A DNA stretch of 64,000 nt from Streptomyces xylophagus. GTDB taxonomy: Bacteria; Actinomycetota; Actinomycetes; Streptomycetales; Streptomycetaceae. Every line of letters begins with the position of its first letter. The first letter of the stretch is position 1. Shown piece by piece: positions 55,279 to 63,804 of this stretch. The stretch spans positions 310,001 to 374,000 of the forward strand of contig NZ_JNWO01000003.1 of NCBI RefSeq assembly GCF_000716435.1. Reading direction: 5' to 3'. The notes beneath the pieces are model-generated. The model did no database searches and was not told the origin of the DNA. It saw only the letters and a program-made list of their open reading frames with translations. The translations under genes and the position numbers were made by a program.

Positions 55279-56420
55279 ACGAGGTTCTGCTGAGGAGCCT
55301 CACGCCGAGTGTGCTCGGGATCCTCGTCCGCCGCGGAGCAGACTTCGCGGCGGCCGAGGACGCCGTACAGGAGGCGTTGGTCGAGGCGGTGCGGGTGTGG
55401 CCGGACGATCCGCCGCGCGACCCGAAGGGGTGGCTGGTCACGGTGGCCTGGCGGCGGTTCCTCGACGCGACGCGGGCGGACACCGCCCGCCGGAGGCGTG
55501 AGGACCGTCTCGACGAGGAGCCGGCTCCCGGCCCCGCCCCCGCGACGGACGACACCCTGCAGCTCTACTTCCTGTGCGCCCACCCGTCGTTGACGCCGTC
55601 GTCGGCGGTCGCGCTCACCCTGCGTGCCGTCGGCGGGCTCACCACGCGCCAGATCGCGCAGGCGTATCTGGTGCCCGAGGCGACGATGGCGCAGCGGATC
55701 AGCCGGGCCAAGCGCACCGTCTCCGGGGTGCGGTTCGACCAGCCCGGCGATGTCGCGACCGTGCTGCGCGTGCTCTACCTGGTCTTCAACGAGGGCTACT
55801 CCGGTGACGTCGACCTCGCCGCCGAGGCCATCCGGCTCACCCGGCAGCTCGCCGCCGCGATCGACCACCCCGAGGTGGCGGGGCTGCTCGCCCTCATGCT
55901 GCTCCACCACGCCCGGCGCGCCGCCCGGACCGCGCCCGACGGCAGCCTGGTGCCGCTCGCCGAGCAGGACCGCGGCCGGTGGGACACCAAGGCGATCGCC
56001 GAGGGTGTCACGATCCTCCAACTTGCGCTTAACCGCGACGAGTTGGGCGAGTTCCAGGCCCAGGCCGCGATCGCGGCGCTCCACGCGGACGCGCCCGCCG
56101 CCGAGGAGACGGACTGGGTGCAGATCGTCGAGTGGTACGACGAACTCGTCGGCCTGACCGACAGCCCGGTCGTCCGCCTCAACCGCGCCGTGGCCGTCGG
56201 CGAGGCCGACGGTCCGCGCGCCGGTCTGGCCGCACTCGCGGCACTGGACGACTCGCTCCCCCGGTACACCGCGGTGGTGGCCTATCTGCACGAACGCGAC
56301 GGCGACTTGAGGACTGCGGCCCGGCTGTACGCCGAGGCCGCGCACAAGGCCCCCAACCTCGCCGAGCGCGACCACCTGACCCGTCAGGCGGCCCGGCTCA
56401 ATACCCGCGGATCTCTCTGA
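55275..56420 (+). CDS. ECF42 RNA polymerase sigma factor
   Basis: 381 residues from GTG 55275. Sigma region 2 (ADFAAAEDAVQEALVEAVRV, GWLVTVAWRRFLDATR) and region 4 (LRAVGGLTTRQIAQAYLVPE, TMAQRISRAKRTV) occupy the first 170 residues. A C-terminal helical extension of about 200 residues (VLYLVFNEGYSG, LMLLHHARRAART, LNRAVAVGEADG) resembles TPR-type repeats. The extension replaces an anti-sigma factor in this group and is needed for activity. Overlap with the DGPF gene and the matching promoter support ECF42. Confidence 0.95.
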   Translation: MNEVLLRSLTPSVLGILVRRGADFAAAEDAVQEALVEAVRVWPDDPPRDPKGWLVTVAWRRFLDATRADTARRRREDRLDEEPAPGPAPATDDTLQLYFLCAHPSLTPSSAVALTLRAVGGLTTRQIAQAYLVPEATMAQRISRAKRTVSGVRFDQPGDVATVLRVLYLVFNEGYSGDVDLAAEAIRLTRQLAAAIDHPEVAGLLALMLLHHARRAARTAPDGSLVPLAEQDRGRWDTKAIAEGVTILQLALNRDELGEFQAQAAIAALHADAPAAEETDWVQIVEWYDELVGLTDSPVVRLNRAVAVGEADGPRAGLAALAALDDSLPRYTAVVAYLHERDGDLRTAARLYAEAAHKAPNLAERDHLTRQAARLNTRGSL

Positions 56421-56708
56421 GCTATTTGCTTTTTCTCGATGAGTGTGGGCAATTCTCGGACCTCTCCCATTCCCGTTGCCCACACCCGAGGAGAGTTCGT
56501 CAAGGGCGATATTCGCAACACCGGAAAGGGAGTTGTCGCGTCACGAAAGGCTGCGAATCGCTGCTACGGTGAGCACTCGTCCCGAGGCCGAGCGATGTGC
56601 CGTATCGGCACCCTGACCTCGAATTGCACAGCGAGTGTTCCGCTTCTCACCGGATTCCGTTCACTCTCACCTTTCCCTGTTCGCGGCACTCCCTGGAGTT
56701 CTTGAACC

Positions 56709-58238
56709 ATGTCTGCTGAGAGCGTGGCCACCGTCACCTCCACGGCACCGGAGCATTCCGGTGCCTCCCCCAGAGACCGGCATCTCGGTCTCGCCCTGTT
56801 CGTCATCGCGGCGGCCCAGTTGATGGTCATCCTCGATGCCACCATCACGAATATCGCCCTGCCCGCCATCCAGACCGACCTCGGCGTCTCCGACGCGAAT
56901 CTGGCGTGGATCGTCAACTCGTACGCGCTGGCCTTCGGCGGTCTGCTGCTGCTCGGCGGAAAGGCCGGGGATCTGTTCGGCCGCCGCCGGATGTTCCAAG
57001 TGGGCATTGCCGTCTTCACCCTGGCGTCCCTGCTCGGTGGACTGGCCCCGAACGAGGGCCTGTTGATCGGCGCACGCATTCTCCAGGGCGTCGGCGCGGC
57101 ACTCGCCGCACCCAGCGCGCTGGCGCTGATCACCACGACGTTCCCGGCGGGGAAGCCGCGCAACCGGGCGATGGGCGTGTACGCCGCGATGGGCGGTCTG
57201 GGTGCCACGGTCGGCCTGCTCCTCGGTGGTCTGCTCACCGATGTGCTGGACTGGCGTTGGGTGTTCTTCGTCAACATCCCCATCGGTCTCGCCGTCCTCG
57301 CCGGCACCCGCAGCCTCGTCGAGGCACAGCGCCACCCCGGCCGCCTGGACGTACCGGGTGCCGTCACCGGGACCGGCGGTCTGATCGCCCTCGTCTACGG
57401 CATCACGCGCGGCGGCGAGCACGGCTGGACCAACGGCCTCACCCTGGGCTGCTTCGCGGTCGCTGCCGTCCTCCTGGTGGCGTTCCTGTTCCTCCAGGCC
57501 CGTACGCCGGACCCGATGATGCCGCTGCGACTCTTCAAGGACCGTAATCGGTGGGGCAGTTACGCCACCATGCTGTTCATCGGCTCCGGCATGTTCGCGT
57601 TCTTCTACTTCCTGACCCTCTATATGCAGCTGATCCTCGGCTACAGCCCCATCAGGACCGGCTTCGCCTACCTGCCGTTCAGCTTCGGCATGGCGGCAGC
57701 GGCGGGCATCAGCTCGAAGCTCGTCGCCCACATCGCGCCCCGGCTCATCGCCGCACCGGGCCTCCTGGTAGCGGCAGTTGGCATGTTCTGGTTCGCCACC
57801 CTGGAGCCGGACTCGTCCTACGCCGGGCACCTCATGCCGGCCATGTTCGTCACCGCGCTCGGCCTGGGCATGAGCTTCGTCCCGATGACGCTCGGCGCGG
57901 TGAGCGGTGTCGCCCACCAGGACACCGGTATCGCCTCGGCCCTGCTCAACACCGCGCAGCAGATCGGTGGCGCCCTGGGCCTCGCCGTCCTGTCGACGAT
58001 CTCGACCTCAGCTGCCGACGACAAGCTGCCTCAAGCGGCCGGCGCCCTCTACCGGGGCCTGGCCACCAAGGACTTGGGACTCGTCTCGAAGGCGGGGGAC
58101 GCCTTGACGCACGGCTACACGATGGCGTTCGTCGCCGCCGGGGTGGTGTTCGTGGCCGGTGCCGCCGTGACCGTGTTCGCAGTGAACGCCGACCGGCAGC
58201 AACACACCGAAGGCGCAGCACCGGTCCACATGGGCTGA
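56709..58238 (+). CDS. MFS drug transporter, DHA2 (EmrB/QacA) family
   Basis: 509 residues, about 14 transmembrane helices, the DHA2 count. Motif D1-like LDATITNIALPAIQTDLGVS, motif A GGKAGDLFGRRRMF, antiporter region GGLGATVGLLLGGLLTD. A proton-driven drug efflux pump is predicted. The HxlR gene 77 bp downstream is probably its regulator. The 288-bp region upstream (56421-56708) has lower GC than the surroundings and holds no gene. Confidence 0.93.
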   Translation: MSAESVATVTSTAPEHSGASPRDRHLGLALFVIAAAQLMVILDATITNIALPAIQTDLGVSDANLAWIVNSYALAFGGLLLLGGKAGDLFGRRRMFQVGIAVFTLASLLGGLAPNEGLLIGARILQGVGAALAAPSALALITTTFPAGKPRNRAMGVYAAMGGLGATVGLLLGGLLTDVLDWRWVFFVNIPIGLAVLAGTRSLVEAQRHPGRLDVPGAVTGTGGLIALVYGITRGGEHGWTNGLTLGCFAVAAVLLVAFLFLQARTPDPMMPLRLFKDRNRWGSYATMLFIGSGMFAFFYFLTLYMQLILGYSPIRTGFAYLPFSFGMAAAAGISSKLVAHIAPRLIAAPGLLVAAVGMFWFATLEPDSSYAGHLMPAMFVTALGLGMSFVPMTLGAVSGVAHQDTGIASALLNTAQQIGGALGLAVLSTISTSAADDKLPQAAGALYRGLATKDLGLVSKAGDALTHGYTMAFVAAGVVFVAGAAVTVFAVNADRQQHTEGAAPVHMG

Positions 58239-58270
58239 GCCCACACAGTCAGGCACCACCGCGTCGAACC

Positions 58271-58302
58271 GGCGCGAAGACCGCGGACGCGGTCTTCGCG
58301 CC
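58271..58302. terminator. Perfect hairpin between MFS and HxlR genes
   Basis: 14-bp arms GGCGCGAAGACCGC (58271-58284) and GCGGTCTTCGCGCC (58289-58302), loop GGAC. It ends four bases before the HxlR ribosome site, so it could terminate the MFS message, attenuate HxlR, or be an operator. Confidence 0.65.
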
Positions 58303-58315
58303 GCTGGAGTCCAGC

Positions 58316-58702
58316 ATGACGAACCAACCCACCTCAGCGGCGCCTCGGCGCCCTCAACTCCCGCCGCCCGTCGACGCGTTGACCCGCGCCTTCGCCCTGG
58401 TCGGCAAACGCTGGAGCGGCCTGGTCCTCGCCGCGCTGGCCAAGGGCCCCGCGGGCTTCGGCGAGGTGCGCGAACGGGTGCCGGGCATCAGCGATCGTAT
58501 GCTCGCCGACCGCCTCCACGAACTGGCCGCCGCCGGCCTCCTCACCCGCACCGTGCGCCACGGCCCGCCGCTGCGTTCCTCCTACGCCCTCACCCCGCAC
58601 GGGAACGCCTTCCTGATCCCCCTCGCCGCGCTGGCCGTCTGGGCCGAGGAGCATCTCGTGGTCACTCCCACTGGTACTGCAGGTACTTGCCGTCGAGGGT
58701 GA
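58316..58702 (+). CDS. HxlR-family regulator
   Basis: 128 residues from ATG 58316, with GGAG upstream. HxlR winged helix: VDALTRAFALVGKRWSGLVL, GPAGFGEVRERVPGISDRML, ADRLHELAAAGLLTRTV, SSYALTPHG. It lacks the usual N-terminal Cys of redox-sensing members. Its last 41 bp overlap the 3' end of the convergent cyanase gene. Probably regulates the upstream MFS pump. Confidence 0.9.
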   Translation: MTNQPTSAAPRRPQLPPPVDALTRAFALVGKRWSGLVLAALAKGPAGFGEVRERVPGISDRMLADRLHELAAAGLLTRTVRHGPPLRSSYALTPHGNAFLIPLAALAVWAEEHLVVTPTGTAGTCRRG

Positions 58703-59108
58703 TGACGACCCGGTCACCGGCGGGGTCGGGGACGCGGCTGACGTCGAGGCGGAAGTTGATGGCGCTCATGATGCCGTCGCCGCACTGCTCGTGGATCAGT
58801 TCCTTGATGGTGGGACCGTAGACCTGGATGACCTCGTACAGCCGGTAGATCGTGGGGTCCACGGGCACGGCCGCGTCCAACGCGCCCCGGGTCGGCTGGA
58901 GTTGGAAGGCGAGGGCTGCGTCCTCGCCGAGTTCGAGGAGGGACGCGGCCGTCGCCGCCTCGTCCTTGGTCATGGGGTGCTGACCCAGCAGGGCCGCCGT
59001 GGTCCACGCGAGCGGCCGGCCCACTGCCTCGGCCAACTGGGCCCATGTGACACCGGTCTTCACCTTGGCCTGTCGGACGGCTTCGCCGGCTTCACCCTTG
59101 CTGAGCAT
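58662..59108 (-). CDS. cynS: Cyanate hydratase (cyanase)
   Basis: 148 residues from ATG 59108, with ACGGAG upstream. N-terminal HTH-like domain (GVTWAQLAEAVGRPLAWTTA) and C-terminal catalytic domain: Arg and Glu of YRLYEVIQVYG and Ser of GIMSAINF form the decameric active site; DGKYLQYQWE is the usual end. It converts cyanate plus bicarbonate to ammonia and CO2. No cynT or cynR lies next to it. Confidence 0.96.
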   Translation of the reverse strand: MLSKGEAGEAVRQAKVKTGVTWAQLAEAVGRPLAWTTAALLGQHPMTKDEAATAASLLELGEDAALAFQLQPTRGALDAAVPVDPTIYRLYEVIQVYGPTIKELIHEQCGDGIMSAINFRLDVSRVPDPAGDRVVITLDGKYLQYQWE

Positions 59109-59249
59109 CCGCAACTCCGTTCCCGGACAACACCTTTGACCACTCGACGCTCAGCGTAGGAGATCACCCATGTGGCGACAATGGCGCCATCCGCCACCAA
59201 GTGCGGCCATACGACAGACTCCAGGATTCCGCGGACGCATACTTCGGGC

Positions 59250-60083
59250 ATGACCCACACCGACGTACAACAGATCGAGCGGGCGAACGCCGTCGAACGT
59301 ACTCCGGTCGTCTTCGTCCACGGTCTGTGGCTGTTGCCGAGCAGTTGGGACCGCTGGGCGGCCCACTTCGAGCAGGCCGGGTACGCGCCGGTCTCCCTGT
59401 CCTGGCCCGACGACCCTGACACGGTCAAGGAGGCCAACGAGCACCCCGAGGTCATGGCCGGCAAGACGGTCGGCCAAGTCGCCGACCACCTCACGGAGTT
59501 GATCGGCACACTCACGCGCAAGCCGGCGATCGTCGGCCACTCCTTCGGCGGACTGCTCACTCAGATCCTCGCTGGCCGCGGACTGTCCGCCGTGTCCGTG
59601 GCGATCGACCCGGCGCCGTTCCGGGGCGTGCTGCCACTGCCGGTGTCCGCGCTGCGCTCCTCCGCACCGGTCCTCAGCAACCCCGCCAACCGCAACCGCG
59701 CGGTCCCCTTGACCTACGACCAGTTCCGCTACGGCTTCGCCAACGCCGTCGGTGAGGAGGAGGCGCGGGAGTTGTACGAGACGTTCGCGGTGCCCGCGCC
59801 CGGTGCCCCGCTGTTCCAGGCGGCCACGGCGAACCTCAACCCGTGGACCGAGGCGAAGGTCGACACGGAGAACCCCGATCGCGGCCCGCTCCTGATCATC
59901 TCGGGCGAGAAGGACCACACTGTGCCCTGGTCGATCGCCAACGCCTCCTACAAGAAGCAGCAGCGCAACAAGGGCGTCACCGAGATCACCGAGATCAAGG
60001 ACCGGGGTCACGCGCTGACCATCGACCACGGCTGGCAGGAAGTCGCGGACACCGCCCTGTCGTTCGTGCGCCGCTACGCCTGA
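59250..60083 (+). CDS. Alpha/beta hydrolase
   Basis: 277 residues from ATG 59250. Oxyanion motif VFVHGLWLLPSSWDR, nucleophile Ser in VGHSFGGLL, Asp in ISGEKDHTVPW, His in DRGHALTID. No signal peptide, so cytoplasmic. Resembles lipase/haloperoxidase-type hydrolases; substrate unknown. Divergent from cynS over 141 bp. Confidence 0.9.
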   Translation: MTHTDVQQIERANAVERTPVVFVHGLWLLPSSWDRWAAHFEQAGYAPVSLSWPDDPDTVKEANEHPEVMAGKTVGQVADHLTELIGTLTRKPAIVGHSFGGLLTQILAGRGLSAVSVAIDPAPFRGVLPLPVSALRSSAPVLSNPANRNRAVPLTYDQFRYGFANAVGEEEARELYETFAVPAPGAPLFQAATANLNPWTEAKVDTENPDRGPLLIISGEKDHTVPWSIANASYKKQQRNKGVTEITEIKDRGHALTIDHGWQEVADTALSFVRRYA

Positions 60084-60103
60084 ACCCGATACCGCCCCAT
60101 CGG

Positions 60104-60829
60104 CTACGGCAGCCGTCGCGCCGCGACCATACGGACGCGGGGGCTGCCATCGCCGCGACTCCCGAACTCGGGCAGGGCGTAGAGGTCGATGGCGAAGCCG
60201 GTCCGCTCCAACTCCCGTCGCACGAATCCGAGTTGGAAGTCCCGGTAGTACATGACGAAGGGCGGTCGCCAGACGGCGTTGCGCACCTTCATCGCCGCAT
60301 CGAAGCCGGACAGCATCCAGTACGCGGGGGATGTGGGACGCGGCGGTGCGATGACCGGGAAGGCGAAGCATCCGCCGGGCCGCAGTGCCGAGTGCACCTG
60401 TGCGAACAACCCCGGCAGTTCGCCGGGCAGGAAGTGGCCGAACGCCCCGAAGCTGACCACGAGGTCGAAGGCGGGCGCGAACGGCAGGGCCCGGGCGTCG
60501 CCGCGCACCCACGCCACCCGGGGTCCGCTGCTCCGTACCTGCTCCCGCGCGACCGCGAGCATGCCCGCGCTGAAGTCGACGCCGGTGACGCTCTCCCGGC
60601 ACACCTTCGTCAGCACCTCGGCACCCGCGCCCGTGCCGCAGCACAGGTCGAGTCCGTCGTCGAAGGGGCCGATGCGCCGCAGCATCGCGGCGACCGCGTC
60701 GAGCAGCGGGGCCGGTGTCCGGAAGGGGGTGTGGTCGAACTTGGGCGCGAGGCGGTCGTAGCCGTGCTCGACGGACGACAGTGCCTGGACGGCGAGTTCG
60801 CGCAGACTGGGACCTTCGGGGCTGAACAT
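60104..60829 (-). CDS. SAM-dependent class I methyltransferase
   Basis: 241 residues from ATG 60829. SAM motif I GLDLCCGTGAGAEVL, then VTGVDFSAGMLAVAREQ, WVRGDARALPF, FDLVVSFGAFGHF, LRPGGCFAFPV. Substrate unknown. It starts 5 bp after the PadR stop, so both belong to one unit. Confidence 0.9.
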   Translation of the reverse strand: MFSPEGPSLRELAVQALSSVEHGYDRLAPKFDHTPFRTPAPLLDAVAAMLRRIGPFDDGLDLCCGTGAGAEVLTKVCRESVTGVDFSAGMLAVAREQVRSSGPRVAWVRGDARALPFAPAFDLVVSFGAFGHFLPGELPGLFAQVHSALRPGGCFAFPVIAPPRPTSPAYWMLSGFDAAMKVRNAVWRPPFVMYYRDFQLGFVRRELERTGFAIDLYALPEFGSRGDGSPRVRMVAARRLP

Positions 60830-60834
60830 CCGGG

Positions 60835-61398
60835 TCAGCCTAGGGCAACCCGCTGCTTGAGGATGGCGAGAACGCGCTCGCACCAGCGCAGGTTCTCCTC
60901 CTCGAAGGTGATCCCGGCCATCAGCGTGAGGTACGGCCCGATGCGGTCGGCGTCCCGGAGGTAGTCCTCCTCGGTCCGACCGCCGAGGAGACGGTCCCGT
61001 ACGCGCTCGTAGCGGTCGAGCTTGCCGCGCGACCATGACCTGCGTTCTTCGATCAGCTCGCGGGTGACGGCGGGGTCCGTGCCGTCCATCGCCTGGATCT
61101 TGATGAGGAGTTCGTCGCGGATGGCGGTCGGTCGCCGGGGCGGCTCGGCGGCGAAGGTGTCGAGATCGCGCCGACCGGCCTCGGTGAGCGTGAACATCCT
61201 TTTGTTGGGCCTGCGTTCCTGCTGTACGACCCGTGCCTCGATCAGCCCGTCCTGTGCGAGGCGCTCCAGTTCGCGGTAGAGCTGCTGCGGTGTCGCGGGC
61301 CAGAAGTTCGCCAGCGACACGTCGAACACCTTGGCCAGCTCGTAGCCCGAGGCCTCGCCTTCCAGGAGGGCCGCGAGGACCGCGTACTTGAGGGACAT
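60835..61398 (-). CDS. PadR-family regulator
   Basis: 187 residues. MSLKYAVLAALLEGEASGYE, LANFWPATPQQLYRELERLA, RPNKRMFTLTEAGRRDL, plus a C-terminal dimerisation region. Cotranscribed with the methyltransferase and divergent from the SnoaL-like gene. The 70-bp gap between them carries an inverted repeat that may control both directions. Confidence 0.93.
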   Translation of the reverse strand: MSLKYAVLAALLEGEASGYELAKVFDVSLANFWPATPQQLYRELERLAQDGLIEARVVQQERRPNKRMFTLTEAGRRDLDTFAAEPPRRPTAIRDELLIKIQAMDGTDPAVTRELIEERRSWSRGKLDRYERVRDRLLGGRTEEDYLRDADRIGPYLTLMAGITFEEENLRWCERVLAILKQRVALG

Positions 61399-61417
61399 GT
61401 GGACACGCTAACAGCCG

Positions 61418-61453
61418 TTGATTAGTCTCATCCACACCTACTCAACTAATTGA
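61418..61453. promoter_or_regulatory. Candidate PadR operator
   Basis: TTGATTAGT (61418-61426) and ACTAATTGA (61445-61453), inverted, 7 of 9 pairs matching, 18-base spacer, spanning the divergent promoter region. Confidence 0.4.
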
Positions 61454-61468
61454 CTATGGGGTGAGCCG

Positions 61469-61867
61469 ATGCGTGCGTTCCGTGAGGCGGTCGAGGCGCA
61501 GGACATGGACGCCGTCGAGGCGCTGTTGGCGGAGGACGTGGTCTTCACCAGTCCGGTCGTGTTCAAGCCGTACGCCGGGAAGGCGATCACCGCGGCGATC
61601 CTGCACGGGGTGGCGCGGGTCTTCGAGGACTTCCGGTACGAGCGGGAGATCGGCGACCCGGACGGCCCCGACCACGCGCTGGTGTTCGCCGCGCGGGTCG
61701 GCGACCGTGAGCTGACCGGCTGCGACTTCATCCACGTCGACGAGGACGGTCTGATCGACGAGTTGACGGTCATGGTCCGCCCCCTGTCGGGCGCCCAGGC
61801 TCTCCAGGAGGCCATGGCAGGGCAGTTCGAGCGGATCGCGAAGGAGGCGGAGGCGCGGCCGGCGTGA
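61469..61867 (+). CDS. SnoaL-like (NTF2-fold) protein
   Basis: 132 residues. MRAFREAVEAQDMDAVEALL and LLAEDVVFTSPVVFKPYAGK are typical of SnoaL/NTF2-like single-domain proteins, and GCDFIHVDEDGLIDELTVMV closes the cone-shaped fold. Members bind or isomerise small hydrophobic ligands; no specific reaction can be given. Divergent from the PadR gene. Confidence 0.88.
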   Translation: MRAFREAVEAQDMDAVEALLAEDVVFTSPVVFKPYAGKAITAAILHGVARVFEDFRYEREIGDPDGPDHALVFAARVGDRELTGCDFIHVDEDGLIDELTVMVRPLSGAQALQEAMAGQFERIAKEAEARPA

Positions 61868-61868
61868 A

Positions 61869-61899
61869 GCGTGAGCCGCGCCTCCGCCCTCGCTCACGC
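61869..61899. terminator. Bidirectional terminator
   Basis: 8-bp stem GCGTGAGC (61869-61876) with GCTCACGC (61892-61899), overlapping the stop of the beta-helix gene. An alternative 10-bp stem GGAGGCGCGG/CCGCGCCTCC uses bases just upstream. Confidence 0.65.
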
Positions 61900-63804
61900 G
61901 ACGGTCAGCGTGAGGGCGCCCGCGTACGTCTGGCCGGGCGTGATGGCCGTCGCCGTCCCGTCGACCGTCAGGGTGACCTTCTTGCCCCGGGGTGCCCTGA
62001 CGGTCGCGTCGGCGGCGAGGGCGAGCCGGGTCAGGTACGAGGTGCCGGTGACCGTCCAGGTCGAGCCGCTGTTCAGCTGCACGATCGCGCCGTTGTTGAC
62101 GGCGGCCTGCGCGGTGTTGGTGACGATGCCGAGCTCGTAGAAGGTCGACGCGTCGATGCTGGAGACGCGGTGCTTGGCCGCCGTCGCGGAGATGACGCCC
62201 TCGACACTCGCGTCCTCGAAGGTGAGGACCATGTTCTTGCCCTTGCGCATGCCGTTGTAGAAGTCGCCCTTCAAAGCCATGGAGTTGAAGGTGGCGGCTC
62301 CGTCGGTGGTGTGGACGGCGGTCGGGTCGAAGGTCGCGTCCTTCGTCGGGTCGCCGGTGGGCTCGGTGTAGACGCCGACGTTCATCATCTTGCCGTTGAC
62401 CGGGACCGGGCCCGGGTCGTCCAGCTCGATCATCTGGAGGATGATGCCGTCGCGCGGGTTGAGCCGGGCACCCTGCGAGCCGTCGACGCTGATCGTCGTC
62501 TGCTGGCCCTTGTTGAGGAAGGTGGCCCGCTCGGAGTTGATCTGCGTGCCGCCGTCCAGGGTGAGTTGGCCGGTCCCGAAGAACATGTAGCCGAAGTGCC
62601 CGGAGTTCACGACGGTCCTGCGCACCGGTATCGACGCCAACTCGGCCTTGGACAGCCCGAGTTCCAGCTCGGTGTTGAGCGCGGAGACGGCGGCCCTGGT
62701 GCTGTCGCCGTAGTGCACGACCGCGGCCGGGCCCGCGATGATGGTCGCGTAGCTGCCGACGTCGAGCCGGGAGCCGAGCACCCGCACGGTCGCGTCACCG
62801 ATGGCGTAGGTGCCGTAGCCGTACTCCCCCGTGTTGCCGAAGTGGCTGTTGATCGCGGTCAGTTTGAGTCCGCTGCCGCCCTCCACCGACAGGGCGCCCC
62901 AAGTCTCCGAGAAGATGGTCGAGTTGAGGTAGGTGGCCTTGGTGTTCTTGCCGATCAGGTTGGTGGCCCGGACATTGCCGTCGAGGCCGAGCATCCAGGG
63001 CACGGACTCCATGTACGGCGTCTCGACGGTGGCTTGGTAGTCGGAAGGTAGTACGCCGTTGCGGGCGCGGAGGACGGAGTCCTTGACGATGACATTGGCG
63101 CCGTCGTTGGCGATGACGGCGGTACGGACGACTCCCTTGTTGTCGATCCGGGCGCCGTCCACGACCAGTGTGGTGGCCGAGCCGTCGCCGACGACCGCGG
63201 CGCCGTAGCCCGCGAAGTCGCAACGGCCGTTGCCCGTAAGGGAGATGGAGGGCCGGTCCAGCGTGTAGGTGGCGTCCTGGACGTACACGCCGTCGAAGCA
63301 CTCGCCGGTCGAGGTGATCGACACGTTCTTCGCGTAGGCGTCGGTGAGCTTGCCACCGAGGACGGCCGCGAGGACGGACTTGTCCTTGACCACGCCGTCA
63401 CCGTCGACGTACACCGCCTGCCGGAACGGGAAGGTGAGCGTCTGGTACGTCACCTCGTTGGCCGCGGTGACGGTCAGGACGACATCGCCCCGGTAGGTGC
63501 CGGCCTGGATCAGGGTGGCCGTGGCGCCGGTGGCGGTGAGCAGCTGGCCGGTCTCCACGCCGTCGACGGTCAGCGAGAGGCCGGCGCCGTCCGGGGCGAC
63601 GATCGTGCCGCCGTCCGCGATGGACAGTTCGCTCACGCGGGTGGTCGCCGAGACCGTGTACGTCTCACCGGATGCGACCGAGATCCGCGTGCCCGAAGCC
63701 TTCTTGGTCGTCGGCGCGGCGGTGGCGGAGACCGCCGGCACCAGTACGGCTCCGGCCGTGGCGGTACCGGCGATCAGGACCGAGCGTCGGGTGATCAGCG
63801 TCAT
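61894..63804 (-). CDS. Large secreted Tat protein with probable beta-helix fold
   Basis: 636 residues from ATG 63804, with GGGAAGG upstream. Tat signal TRRSVLIAGTATAGAVLVPA ... ATA. The body is a long series of short beta-strand repeats rich in Asn, Gly, Thr and Val (GGTIVAPDGAGLSLTVDG, VDGARIDNKGVVRTAVIAND, LDGNVRATNLIGKNTKATYL), the look of a right-handed beta-helix such as pectate-lyase-like or adhesin proteins. The end has LGIVTNTAQAAVNNGAIVQL. No catalytic signature is recognised. Its promoter should lie in 63805-64000, where no other gene is seen. Confidence 0.85.
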   Translation of the reverse strand: MTLITRRSVLIAGTATAGAVLVPAVSATAAPTTKKASGTRISVASGETYTVSATTRVSELSIADGGTIVAPDGAGLSLTVDGVETGQLLTATGATATLIQAGTYRGDVVLTVTAANEVTYQTLTFPFRQAVYVDGDGVVKDKSVLAAVLGGKLTDAYAKNVSITSTGECFDGVYVQDATYTLDRPSISLTGNGRCDFAGYGAAVVGDGSATTLVVDGARIDNKGVVRTAVIANDGANVIVKDSVLRARNGVLPSDYQATVETPYMESVPWMLGLDGNVRATNLIGKNTKATYLNSTIFSETWGALSVEGGSGLKLTAINSHFGNTGEYGYGTYAIGDATVRVLGSRLDVGSYATIIAGPAAVVHYGDSTRAAVSALNTELELGLSKAELASIPVRRTVVNSGHFGYMFFGTGQLTLDGGTQINSERATFLNKGQQTTISVDGSQGARLNPRDGIILQMIELDDPGPVPVNGKMMNVGVYTEPTGDPTKDATFDPTAVHTTDGAATFNSMALKGDFYNGMRKGKNMVLTFEDASVEGVISATAAKHRVSSIDASTFYELGIVTNTAQAAVNNGAIVQLNSGSTWTVTGTSYLTRLALAADATVRAPRGKKVTLTVDGTATAITPGQTYAGALTLTVA

